DNA of 64,000 nucleotides from Gp6-AA40 sp035496255 (GTDB taxonomy: Bacteria > Acidobacteriota > Vicinamibacteria > Vicinamibacterales > UBA2999): NCBI GenBank assembly GCA_035496255.1, contig DATJEU010000006.1, forward strand, positions 1-64,000, written 5' to 3'. The first letter of the stretch is position 1. Each line of letters begins with the position of its first letter. The notes below the pieces were generated by a model that made no database searches, was not told where the DNA came from, and was given only the letters and a program-made list of their open reading frames with translations. Positions 42,017 through 50,116 of this stretch are shown piece by piece. The position numbers and the translations under genes are program-made.

Positions 42017-44050
42017 CTACTGCACCTCATAGACCGCGAGAATCGGCCGGTGGTCCGACGGCATCACGCCGTTCGCATCGCGGGTGTCGACGACTTCTAC
42101 TCGAATCAGCTTCAGATTGCTGGCCTTCTTCGACGTCATCACGAAATCGATTCGGCTGTTGCGCGTATAGCCGTTCGGGTTGTCCGACGCCGAATACGCA
42201 AAGCCGCCCGACTTGGCCACGAGCCAGCCATCGGTATACGTGTTCTTCAGGTAGGTCAGCGTGCTCGACGTCGGCTGTGCATTGAGGTCGCCGACAACGA
42301 TCCGGTTTTCCGCGAAACCGAGCTCCCAGGGCACCACCGCTTGAGCCTGATCGAGACGGTAGCTTTCCGAGTCGGGGTCGAAGTGCGTTGACGAGAACGT
42401 GACATTGCGGCCGTTGAAGCTGATCCCGCCGAGCGCCACCGTGCGGACGTGCGGCGTCAGATAGCGCGCGGTGAAGGTCCACGGGAAACGCGAGAGAATC
42501 AGGTTGCCCTTCCCGTTCGCCGTCCAGTTGCCGTATTCCTGAGCCCACACCATGTACCAGGTCTGTCCGGTCTTCTCTTCCAGCAGCTTTTTGTAGACCG
42601 CAGGCTGGTCCTGGTTGCCCCAACCGGTGTACTTCTCGATCTCGTTGAACGAGACCACGTCCGGTTTCAGCTTGGCCACCCAGGTCGCGAGCCGATTGGT
42701 GTCGTACTTGCCGTCGGTGCCGTAGCCGCCGTGATGCGTGTTCCAGTGGACCACCCGCAATGTCTTCGTGGAGCCGCTCGACGAGGTGCTCGTCGACGTC
42801 GAGCCCGCCTTCACCGACACCTGGTCAAAGCTGACGGTGGCGAGAGACGGATCCGCGTGGCTGCTGACGGCCAGGCCGACGTACGCAGTCGATGCCATCG
42901 GGATCGAGGTGCTTCCGACCTTCGTCCACGTCACCCCGTCCGCCGAGCGGTAACCCGTGAACGTCGACCCCGAACGAACGAGCTTGACCCACGAGGGCGC
43001 GCGTCCGCTGGACGATGTGTTCGCGGAGGCGCCGCTCGTAACCGTGCGGCGCTGCAGCGCGGTGCCCTTGCCCGGGCTGACCAGCATGAACGCGTGGCGC
43101 GAACCGGCGTTGAGCGTCTCGCGGAACATCACGCCCGCTTTCGTCCACTCATCAACCGCTTCTTCGCTCGCGACGCGCGCGATGATGGTGCCGTCGCCGG
43201 AAAGGCTTCGGTACACGAAGCGGAATTCGTCGGCGGCGCCCCAGACGTCCGCGCCCGCGCCGGTTACCGTGAACGCCGAACTGCTGCTGCTCGTGGCCGA
43301 TCCGCCGGCGCCGACACTGCCGATGTCCTTCGAGGACCATCCGCTCGGCAGCGTCCCGGTGGAACCACTGGTCGATGCGGTGCCGCCGTAAATGACCGTC
43401 AGCGTCGGCCGCAACGAACTGGTGCTCGTCTCGGAGCTGTAGAACTGCCGGTACGAATCGCGGCTCGACGCGCCATCGTCAACGATGCCGACGCGCGTGT
43501 AGCGTGAGTCGAATTTGCCGTTGACCGCGTCCTGGACGAGCGCCGTGACGTCGAACGAGACCTTGCTGCCGGCGGTGCCGGTCGCCCGTCCGGTGGCGTA
43601 CTTGCCACTGAGCGACGCGCCTGTCGTGCTCCACGCCAGAGAGGACTTGCGGTTCTTCCAGTTCGCGGCGCGCTCGTCGAACGACTGCGCCACACGGTAG
43701 GCGGTCAGCGTGCGCGTCTCGCTGTTGCCGCCTTTCACGGTGAGCGTCAACACGGCTGATTGAATGGCGGCCCCGGCGGGAACGTAGTCCTGGGTATCGA
43801 ACTTCAGAAGCGCTCGCCGTTCGTACTGGTCGTCGCTGCTTGCACGGGTCTCGAGAATCGCGTCCGCGCCGAAATTGGTCGTGGCATAGGAGCCGCCGCG
43901 AATCGTGGTGTCCACGGTCAACTGCTGCCGTGTGTTGAGCACCACCGTCTTCTGAGCGAGCGCCGGAGAACTGGTGAGGAGGAAACCAAGGACGGTCGCC
44001 ATCGTGATCGTGGCGGTACGGACGAAGTCATACCTGCATCGACGCATCAA
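42017..44050 (-). CDS. Secreted DNRLRE-DUF1349-like-EEP multidomain protein
   Basis: The 677-residue protein has a signal peptide (cleavage near ALA-Q, ~32). Residues ~35-205 resemble a DNRLRE (carbohydrate-binding-like) domain: LLKFDTQDYVPAGAAIQSAV, then FDVTALVQDAVNG. A Ser/Thr/Gly linker leads to a DUF1349/concanavalin-like domain (~215-410). The C-terminal ~245 residues are an endonuclease/exonuclease/phosphatase domain with HWNTHHGG, SFNEIEKY, VVGDLNAQPTS and PSDHRPILAVY, so catalytic N, E, D and H are all present. It could hydrolyse extracellular DNA or phosphoesters. Both Ser-rich linkers suggest secretion and display. Confidence 0.82.
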   Translation of the reverse strand: MMRRCRYDFVRTATITMATVLGFLLTSSPALAQKTVVLNTRQQLTVDTTIRGGSYATTNFGADAILETRASSDDQYERRALLKFDTQDYVPAGAAIQSAVLTLTVKGGNSETRTLTAYRVAQSFDERAANWKNRKSSLAWSTTGASLSGKYATGRATGTAGSKVSFDVTALVQDAVNGKFDSRYTRVGIVDDGASSRDSYRQFYSSETSTSSLRPTLTVIYGGTASTSGSTGTLPSGWSSKDIGSVGAGGSATSSSSSAFTVTGAGADVWGAADEFRFVYRSLSGDGTIIARVASEEAVDEWTKAGVMFRETLNAGSRHAFMLVSPGKGTALQRRTVTSGASANTSSSGRAPSWVKLVRSGSTFTGYRSADGVTWTKVGSTSIPMASTAYVGLAVSSHADPSLATVSFDQVSVKAGSTSTSTSSSGSTKTLRVVHWNTHHGGYGTDGKYDTNRLATWVAKLKPDVVSFNEIEKYTGWGNQDQPAVYKKLLEEKTGQTWYMVWAQEYGNWTANGKGNLILSRFPWTFTARYLTPHVRTVALGGISFNGRNVTFSSTHFDPDSESYRLDQAQAVVPWELGFAENRIVVGDLNAQPTSSTLTYLKNTYTDGWLVAKSGGFAYSASDNPNGYTRNSRIDFVMTSKKASNLKLIRVEVVDTRDANGVMPSDHRPILAVYEVQ

Positions 44051-44422
44051 TCGAACCCCTGCGTGAGTTTGTTTGGGTATCGCCCGAAGGCGATGGAGTG
44101 ATGACGGGGTGGTGATGCCCCGAATCGACGCCGCTCAGGGCAAGCGACTCGCCAGAAGCTGGAAGGCCGTTCGATTCAGTGAATTACATATGGAGGGGAG
44201 GAGCCGCAGTGCAGCAGTGACGGTGAAGACAACTGATCCGTTTGGACAGTCTTACGCACCAGGTCCACCGACAGCCGAAATTGAATGAGAAGTTTACGAT
44301 TCCGAGGACGTAGCCGGGAACGGCCGGGTTGGGAATCAGGACGAGCGCGGGTTGAGAGCTCGAAAGAGCCATCCTCTTCAGACCCGAAGCGCATCAGGAG
44401 GCGACGATTCCACGTCCCCTGG
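44051..44422. other. 372-bp intergenic region upstream of the EEP gene
   Basis: No convincing gene. Near the EEP start is a very stable hairpin, ATCGCC-loop-GGCGAT (44079-44094), which on the EEP mRNA strand has a UUCG tetraloop closed by C-G. A minus-strand frame of 62 codons (44184-44372) has no recognisable features. Confidence 0.5.
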
Positions 44423-44830
44423 CTAGCTCGCCGCGGTACCACGCCTTGCGTGCACGCGTTCGTAGCACGCGGCACACAGGCTCACGGTCGTGCGGCCTTC
44501 CTCGTCGGAATTCAGGAACTCTTCGATCGTCACCCAACGGCCATCGACCGCCACCCGGCGGCACCACGCGCAGACCGTCAGCAGTTCACTGAGTGTCCGT
44601 TCGCGCGTTGACAGACGACGGTAGATACCGGCGGCGAGGCCGGTCACCAGCAGCGCTGCGGTGGCCTCGATCGCAAATTCGGAATGACGCGCGACCGATC
44701 GTTCGGCGCCGCCCAGCAGCCGTTCGGCCAGGCCGCCATATTCGTCGAGCGCGAAGACGACCAGCACCAGGATGGCGCCGCCAATCAGCACACGCCATGA
44801 CGGCCGCCGCATTCGATCAGGCGGTCGCAT
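44423..44830 (-). CDS. Membrane protein with CxxC/W-E/CxxC ribbon motif, paralogue B
   Basis: The 135-residue protein has two hydrophobic segments (~12-28 and ~55-70) and a C-terminal cytoplasmic ribbon. Four cysteines are paired: C87/C90 (LTVCAWCRRVAVDGRWVTIE) and C119/C122 (LCAACYERVH), a CxxC-W-[IV]-E-CxxC layout also seen at the end of some sensor proteins. ATG 44828-44830 overlaps the stop of the upstream paralogue by one base (TGATG). Metal binding is inferred; function unknown. Confidence 0.75.
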   Translation of the reverse strand: MRPPDRMRRPSWRVLIGGAILVLVVFALDEYGGLAERLLGGAERSVARHSEFAIEATAALLVTGLAAGIYRRLSTRERTLSELLTVCAWCRRVAVDGRWVTIEEFLNSDEEGRTTVSLCAACYERVHARRGTAAS

Positions 44831-45240
44831 CAGCTCGCTCGCGCGGAGACGGCGAGACCGCTGGTCTGCTCCTCGTAGCAGTCTCCGCAGATGCCGTGTG
44901 TCGTTGCCAGGTGATCGCGATTGGCCACCAGTTGTTCGAGCGAGATCCATTCGCCGCCGAATCCGATGCGCTGGCAGGACGCGCAGAGGATGAGCAGCGA
45001 TTCGAGGTAAGCGACGCGGCGAAGCATGATGACCGACGTCGCCAGCACACCGGCGCCGAAGGCCAGCACCACCGCGCCCTCGAGCACCAGCTCCGACAGC
45101 CGCGGCACAGTGACCGGTTCGCCGAACAGGACGTGGGGAAGATCCAGGTACTCGTTCGCCCAGATCAGTCCCAGCAGTCCCAGGATGGCGACCGCCTCGA
45201 GCGCGACGACGCCGACGATGGAGCGAGACAACGGTTTCAC
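44830..45240 (-). CDS. Membrane protein with CxxC/W-E/CxxC ribbon motif, paralogue A
   Basis: With GTG 45238-45240 the protein is 136 residues, matching the 135 of its neighbour; a TTG at 45291 is the alternative. Two hydrophobic segments (SIVGVVALEAVAILGLLGL; AVVLAFGAGVLATSVIMLRR) precede LCASCQRIGFGGEWISLEQ and HGICGDCYEEQ. The repeat layout and one-base gene overlap point to a tandem duplication. The two could form a heterodimeric membrane metal or redox protein, but this is not established. Confidence 0.72.
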   Translation of the reverse strand: MKPLSRSIVGVVALEAVAILGLLGLIWANEYLDLPHVLFGEPVTVPRLSELVLEGAVVLAFGAGVLATSVIMLRRVAYLESLLILCASCQRIGFGGEWISLEQLVANRDHLATTHGICGDCYEEQTSGLAVSARAS

Positions 45241-45334
45241 AATCGCGTATCCAGAATGGTAGCCCGGCCACCAGCCATCTTCCGACGTCAATCCTGTAGC
45301 GTTGTCGCGCGTGACCTGTGCTGTCCGCTCGATG

Positions 45335-45574
45335 CTATATCGTTGTCGGTATCGCCCCCGGCGCGGCGGCCGGCTGCGACCGACGGTGCGCCAGCGTCAG
45401 CCAGTCCGTGAGCTGGCGCGCGGCCTCGTCGGGTGTCTGCCCGTAGAAGGGCATCATCGCAGTTGGCATCCCGGCCGTGCGTCGCAGTTGCGCACGCCAC
45501 CGGTTGCCCACCGGCGTCACGTCAATCTGGTACGCACGTCCGCCAATCGTCTGTTCGAAGCGATGCACGTTCAC
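45335..45574 (-). CDS. Small conserved-looking hypothetical protein
   Basis: A frame of 79 codons from GTG 45572-45574 encodes VNVHRFEQTIGGRAYQIDV, then a beta-rich stretch and an amphipathic helix (TPDEAARQLTDWLTLAHR). The frame can be extended to 45685 but the extension is Arg/Ser-rich and lacks a ribosome site. I do not recognise the family. The composition, with an ordered strand-helix layout, makes it more likely real than chance. Confidence 0.45.
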   Translation of the reverse strand: MNVHRFEQTIGGRAYQIDVTPVGNRWRAQLRRTAGMPTAMMPFYGQTPDEAARQLTDWLTLAHRRSQPAAAPGAIPTTI

Positions 45575-45731
45575 GAGTGTCGATGTCCGGAAAGAAAAGA
45601 GAGAGTTGCGAGCGCGGTTGATCTTACGCACTCGCTCGGCGCGATCAAGCGAAGCGGCGCACGAAGACTCGTGCACAGCGCGCAACTCGTTCGAGCGACG
45701 CCGGATCGGTTCACCGGAAAAATTTCATCAG

Positions 45732-45779
45732 CAGGATCTCCACAGGATTTGCACGCTTCATCGACAGGTTTTCCACAGG
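45732..45779. repeat. Pair of 15-bp direct repeats (CAGGNTNTCCACAGG)
   Basis: CAGGATCTCCACAGG (45732-45746) and CAGGTTTTCCACAGG (45765-45779) match at 13 of 15 positions and are spaced 33 bp start to start, three helical turns. The second contains TTTTCCACA, close to a DnaA box. They lie about 50 bp upstream of the following gene and so may be binding sites for a regulator. Confidence 0.5.
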
Positions 45780-45827
45780 TGCGCCCAAACCGGGTCCAGG
45801 GCGGCGCGTCCCGGTGCGGGCGGTAGA

Positions 45828-47219
45828 ATGAGCCGGCTCCTTTCCATGTCCAGCCGCGGCGTTGTTCTGCTCGTGCTGCTCGCCTGCGTTCCGCGGCTGG
45901 CCGTGGCTGCGCCCGCTGCGACGTTGTTCCGCATCTTCCTGACCGATGGCAGCGACGTCACCAGCTTCGGCGAATACGCGCGGGTTGGCGACGATGTGAT
46001 CTTCTCCATGCCGGCGGGCGGCAGTGCCGACAATCCGCGCCTGCAACTGGTGACGCTGCCGGCGAAGTCGGTCGACTGGACCCGCACGGAGCGCTACAGC
46101 GAATCGGCACGCGCAGACCACTACGCCAGCACTCGCGGTGAAGACGACTTCGCGCAGTTGAGCAACGAGGTGGCGCGCGTACTGAACGATCTCGCGATCT
46201 CGCCGGATCACGAGAAGGCCCTGGCGCTGGCGCAGCAGGCGCACGCGGTGCTCGTGAAGTGGCCGCTCGAGCACTATCACTATCGCGAAGCCGAGGTCCG
46301 CGACATCTTATCGATCGTCGACAACGCGATTGCCGGCCTGAGCGGCAAGCCCGCGAACGGGTTTCAGCTCGCCTTCGTCGCATCGGCGGCTGACCTCGTC
46401 CGCGAACCGATCGCCGGAATGCCCGGCGGCAGGGCGCAGATCGATCAGCTTCTGCGCGCGGCCGGTCTTACGCCCCGGGCCGCCGATCGCATGGAGCTCC
46501 TGCAGTCGGCCCTGCGTTTGGTGAAGGAAGCCGCGCCGACGCTTCCTTCCGCCGACGTCGACACCTTGCGAACGGAGATCGAACAGAAGATCCATCACGA
46601 AGTGGATGTCGATCAGAAATACGCGCGCATGTCGCAGCGGCTGATTGCCGACGGCCGGCGGGGTGCCCAATCGGCGCGCGCGAGCGTCGTGGAGCGTGTG
46701 CTGACGCGGCTCAATACCGAAGACGACCGTCTGGGTAAGGAACGTCCCGAGACGGTGCGGGCGGTGCGCGCCGAACTCCAGGCGCAGCTCAACGACGCAC
46801 GTCGTCTGAGATTGCTCCGCGATCAATGGATACTCCGCCAGCGGGCGTACCAGCAGTATCAGGAGAGTGTCGGCGTGGAACTGCTGCAGCTGGTCAAGTC
46901 GCGGCCGCAGCTCGAGGCCATCCGCACGCTCGAGGGACCGTCGCCGAATCGGCTCGTTACCCTGAAAGCCCGCTTGTCAGGCGGGGCCGAGCGTCTCCAG
47001 CGCCTGCGCGTGCCGCCGGAAATGCAGGCCGCTCATGACCTGCTCGTCGGCGCGTGGCGCTTTGCTGAAAATGCGGCGACCAGCCGTTACGACGCGGTAA
47101 GCAGCGGCAACGTGTCGACGGCGTGGAAAGCGTCCTCGGCGGCGGCCGGCGCCTTGATGCTGCTCGATCGCGCGCAGGCCGAAATCCGCACCGTCCTCGA
47201 GTTTCCCAGGCTGAAGTGA
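45828..47219 (+). CDS. Secreted helical protein of unknown function, upstream of addB
   Basis: Start is placed at ATG 45828 (463 residues), with a further ATG at 45846. The N-terminus is a signal peptide (VVLLVLLACVPRLAVAAPA). A short beta-rich region (FRIFLTDGSDVTSFGEYARV, resembling an SH3-like or DUF motif) is followed by ~380 mostly helical residues with charged coiled-coil character (RTEIEQKIHHEVDVDQKYAR). I do not recognise a family. Its TGA overlaps the addB GTG (GTGA), so it is transcribed with the addAB helicase genes, although its exported nature makes a shared role unlikely. Confidence 0.75.
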   Translation: MSRLLSMSSRGVVLLVLLACVPRLAVAAPAATLFRIFLTDGSDVTSFGEYARVGDDVIFSMPAGGSADNPRLQLVTLPAKSVDWTRTERYSESARADHYASTRGEDDFAQLSNEVARVLNDLAISPDHEKALALAQQAHAVLVKWPLEHYHYREAEVRDILSIVDNAIAGLSGKPANGFQLAFVASAADLVREPIAGMPGGRAQIDQLLRAAGLTPRAADRMELLQSALRLVKEAAPTLPSADVDTLRTEIEQKIHHEVDVDQKYARMSQRLIADGRRGAQSARASVVERVLTRLNTEDDRLGKERPETVRAVRAELQAQLNDARRLRLLRDQWILRQRAYQQYQESVGVELLQLVKSRPQLEAIRTLEGPSPNRLVTLKARLSGGAERLQRLRVPPEMQAAHDLLVGAWRFAENAATSRYDAVSSGNVSTAWKASSAAAGALMLLDRAQAEIRTVLEFPRLK

Positions 47220-50116
47220 TTACGCCGCGCCGCACGCGCCTGGTGCGCGTGAACACGCTCCACTCGTTCCGCAACGCAGTGGTCAGGCTGGCATGTACCG
47301 GCATGCCGGCCGACGCACGCCATCGCCTGGTGGTCGTCCCGACACGAGCCGCGGCGGCTCACCTGGTGCGCGCCATCGAAACAACGCACCTGCACTCCGG
47401 CGGCGCGATGCTGCTGCCCGAGTTCGTCACTCGCGGTGAACTCATCGGCGTGCTGTCGCAGCGGCTGCGGCCGCACGACGCAGTGCTGAGCGACGCCGAA
47501 CGCGAGGTGCTGCTCGGCGTTGCCGCGCGGACCGCGCAGGCCGACGGGAATGAGCCGCCGTTCGCGTTGCGGCCCGGACTCCTGGCCGAGATGCTGCGCT
47601 TCTACGATGAACTGCGCCGGCATCGCAACACGATCGACGAGTTCGAGCGGCGCGCCCTCGATCGCCTCGAGCCTGGCGCTGAATACGATCGCGGCGCGGC
47701 GCGGCTGGTTCGGCAAACGCGGTTTCTGGTGGCGACGTTTCACGATCTCGAGCGGCGGGTTCGCGAGGCCGGCGCCGACGAACACCTGTTGCGCGACCGG
47801 CTGCTCGCCGAGACCGCGGCGACGCCCTGGCGTCACGTGATCATTACCGTTGCCGATCGCGGCTTCGATCCCCATGGTCTCTATCCGGCCGACTGGGACC
47901 TGCTGGCGCGCATTCCGGGCCTCGCCTCCCTGGACATCGTCATCACCGACACGGTTCTCGCGGGAGCGCTGCACGAACGGATGCACACCGTGCTGCCGGG
48001 CCTCGAGGAGGTGCGTGATGAGGAAGCAGTGGACTCAACTCCGCAGTTGCTGGTTGCCGGGCAGTCGATCGTGCACGCCGCGCGCGATCGTGAGGAGGAG
48101 GTGGCCCTGTTCGCGCGTCGCGTCAAGCACGATGCACGGGTGCACGGTGCGGCGCCCGATCGCCGCGCGCTCGTCGTCCAGCAACCATTGCCGTACGTGT
48201 ACGTGGCGCGTGACGTGCTTCGCGCCGCCGGCATTCCGTGCCAGATGTTCGACGCCCTCCCGCTGGCGGCGGAGCCGTTCTCGGCGGCGCTGGATCTCGC
48301 GTTCTCCGCCGTCAGCAGTAACTTCGGACGCCAGCCGGTGGTTGCGCTGCTGCGCTCGCCGCATTTTCAATTCGCCGCAGACGGCGAACGGGGCGTCGCC
48401 GCCCGCGACCTCATCGCGCTCGATCGCGCGCTGGCGGAGGCCGGGTATCTCGGTGGTCTGGATTCGCTCGATCGGCTGATTGACGAGTGGAGCGCGAAGG
48501 AGGCCGAACGCGGCTTGTTCAAGCGCGCGCTGCGCGCGGCAATGATCATGCGCGGCGTGGTCGGTGAATTGACGCCGCTGCGCGACGCGGCGCCCGTCGC
48601 GGCCCACGCTGGCCTGCTCCTCGCGTTCCTCCGTGCTCACGAACAGGTGCCGGGTCCCGACGATCCACTGCGCGCGCGTCAATTGCGTGCGCGCGGCGCC
48701 GTCCTCGGCGCGCTGATGTCGATGCAACAGGCGTATGCGCGCTTCGACGACATACCGGTGGATTTCGATCACGTCGCCGCGCTGACGCGCCGGTGGATCG
48801 AAGCGCAGACCTTCCAGCCGCTCACCGGCGATGACGGCGTGCACGTGGTCGACGCCGCCAGCGCGCGCTTTGGCGATTTCGATGAGGTGCAGCTTGCCGG
48901 TCTGGTTGACGATGAATGGCCGGAACGGCCGCGGCGAAACATCTTTTATTCGCCGGGGGTGCTGCGCGATCTTGGCTGGCCTGCCGACTCCTGTCGAATC
49001 GATGGCGCGCGCGCGGCGTTCATCGACCTGCTGAAGCTGCCGGCGCAACGCCTGGTGCTGTCGACGTTCAATCTCGAAGCGGACGCGATCGTCAGCCCCT
49101 CGTTGCTCGTGGAAGAAGTCGAGCGGGCGGGCTTGCCGATCGTAAACATCGATCTGCCGTTTCAGCGAATATTCGACGACGAGCGGCTGGTGTTCGAGAT
49201 CGGGCCCGCCATCACGCCGGCTGGCCCGAGCGGAGTCGAAGGAACGGCGCAGGCGCCCGCGCCCGGCTCCGGCGCGCTGCCCGCGTTGTCGCTGTCGGCG
49301 ATCGAGCGGTATCAGGATTGTCCCTTCAAGTTCTTTGCGGCAGACGTGCTGCGCCTGGAAGAAGCGCCGGAAGACGAGTCGATGCTGTCGCCGCGCGCGC
49401 GCGGCCGTTTCATCCACGAGGTGTTTCAGCGCTTCTTCGAGGCGTGGGACAGGCGCGGAGGCGGGGCGATCACCAGCGTTCGCCTCGATGGTGCGCGCTT
49501 GCTGTTCCACGAAGTCGCCGAACCGTTGCTCGAACGGCTGCCGGAGGCCGATGCGGCGCTCGAGCGAACACGTCTGTTCGGCTCGGCGATCTCTGTTGGC
49601 GTCGTCGACGTCGTGCTCGGCCTCGAGGCCTCGGCACCGGTCGATGTCCGCGAGCGATGGCTGGAGCACCGGTTCGAGGGCGAGTTCGACGTCGGTGGAT
49701 CGGATGGCCGTACGGTCGCGCTCAAAGGCGTGGCCGATCGCGTCGATCTCCTGGACGGGCGTCGCCTGAGGGTGGTCGATTACAAGTCAGGATCGGCGCC
49801 CAATCCGCGCCGGGCGCTGCAGGTACCCGTCTATGCGCTCGTCGCGCAGGAGCAACTCTCCGCGCGCGACGGGCAGCCGTGGCAGGTGGATGCCGCGTCG
49901 TACGTTGCATTGACGGGCAAGCGCAACCTCGTGTCGGTGGTGAAGGCCGGGTCGCCCGATGCCGAGGCGCCGTTACAGGACGCACGCGCGCGGCTGTTCG
50001 AGCTTCTCGACGGCATCGACGCCGGCCTGTTCCCACCGCGTCCTCACGACGAGATGATCTGCCGTTACTGCGCGTACCCGTCGGTGTGCCGGAAGGACTA
50101 TGTCGGCGACGAGTAA
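47216..50116 (+). CDS. addB: AddB-like helicase-nuclease subunit (PD-(D/E)XK, Fe-S motif)
   Basis: Start GTG 47216 overlaps the upstream stop; the product is 966 residues. The N-terminus begins RLVVVPTRAAAAHLVRAIE with no Walker A, so it is probably not an active motor. The C-terminal nuclease has VALKGVADRVDLLDGRRLRV and VVDYKSGSAP (D, then D-x-K). A Cys before the nuclease (YQDCPFKFF) plus CRYCAYPSVC at the end match the AddB C-x(n)-CxxC-x5-C Fe-S pattern. With AddA it resects double-strand breaks for RecA. The addA gene overlaps by 17 nt. Confidence 0.85.
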   Translation: MITPRRTRLVRVNTLHSFRNAVVRLACTGMPADARHRLVVVPTRAAAAHLVRAIETTHLHSGGAMLLPEFVTRGELIGVLSQRLRPHDAVLSDAEREVLLGVAARTAQADGNEPPFALRPGLLAEMLRFYDELRRHRNTIDEFERRALDRLEPGAEYDRGAARLVRQTRFLVATFHDLERRVREAGADEHLLRDRLLAETAATPWRHVIITVADRGFDPHGLYPADWDLLARIPGLASLDIVITDTVLAGALHERMHTVLPGLEEVRDEEAVDSTPQLLVAGQSIVHAARDREEEVALFARRVKHDARVHGAAPDRRALVVQQPLPYVYVARDVLRAAGIPCQMFDALPLAAEPFSAALDLAFSAVSSNFGRQPVVALLRSPHFQFAADGERGVAARDLIALDRALAEAGYLGGLDSLDRLIDEWSAKEAERGLFKRALRAAMIMRGVVGELTPLRDAAPVAAHAGLLLAFLRAHEQVPGPDDPLRARQLRARGAVLGALMSMQQAYARFDDIPVDFDHVAALTRRWIEAQTFQPLTGDDGVHVVDAASARFGDFDEVQLAGLVDDEWPERPRRNIFYSPGVLRDLGWPADSCRIDGARAAFIDLLKLPAQRLVLSTFNLEADAIVSPSLLVEEVERAGLPIVNIDLPFQRIFDDERLVFEIGPAITPAGPSGVEGTAQAPAPGSGALPALSLSAIERYQDCPFKFFAADVLRLEEAPEDESMLSPRARGRFIHEVFQRFFEAWDRRGGGAITSVRLDGARLLFHEVAEPLLERLPEADAALERTRLFGSAISVGVVDVVLGLEASAPVDVRERWLEHRFEGEFDVGGSDGRTVALKGVADRVDLLDGRRLRVVDYKSGSAPNPRRALQVPVYALVAQEQLSARDGQPWQVDAASYVALTGKRNLVSVVKAGSPDAEAPLQDARARLFELLDGIDAGLFPPRPHDEMICRYCAYPSVCRKDYVGDE
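49223..49242. repeat. CGAGCGGAGTCGAAGG-type element inside addB
   Basis: A GCCCGAGCGGAGTCGAAGG word sits in frame in a Pro/Gly/Ala-rich linker of addB (GPSGVEGTAQAPAPGSG) that lies between recognisable domains. It resembles the element at the moaE end (26848-26869). The linker is likely tolerant to insertion. Confidence 0.4.

Noticed and set aside
44184..44372. 62-codon minus-strand frame in the gap upstream of the EEP gene
   Set aside because: Cys/His-rich but without paired spacing, and no ribosome site or homology recognised. Kept as non-coding.
45732..45779. Replication origin
   Set aside because: Only two DnaA-box-like sites, no AT-rich unwinding region and no dnaA or dnaN gene nearby.
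48035..49669. 544-codon minus-strand frame opposite addB
   Set aside because: Antisense shadow in GC-rich DNA; composition is Arg/Gln-rich with no recognisable domain.
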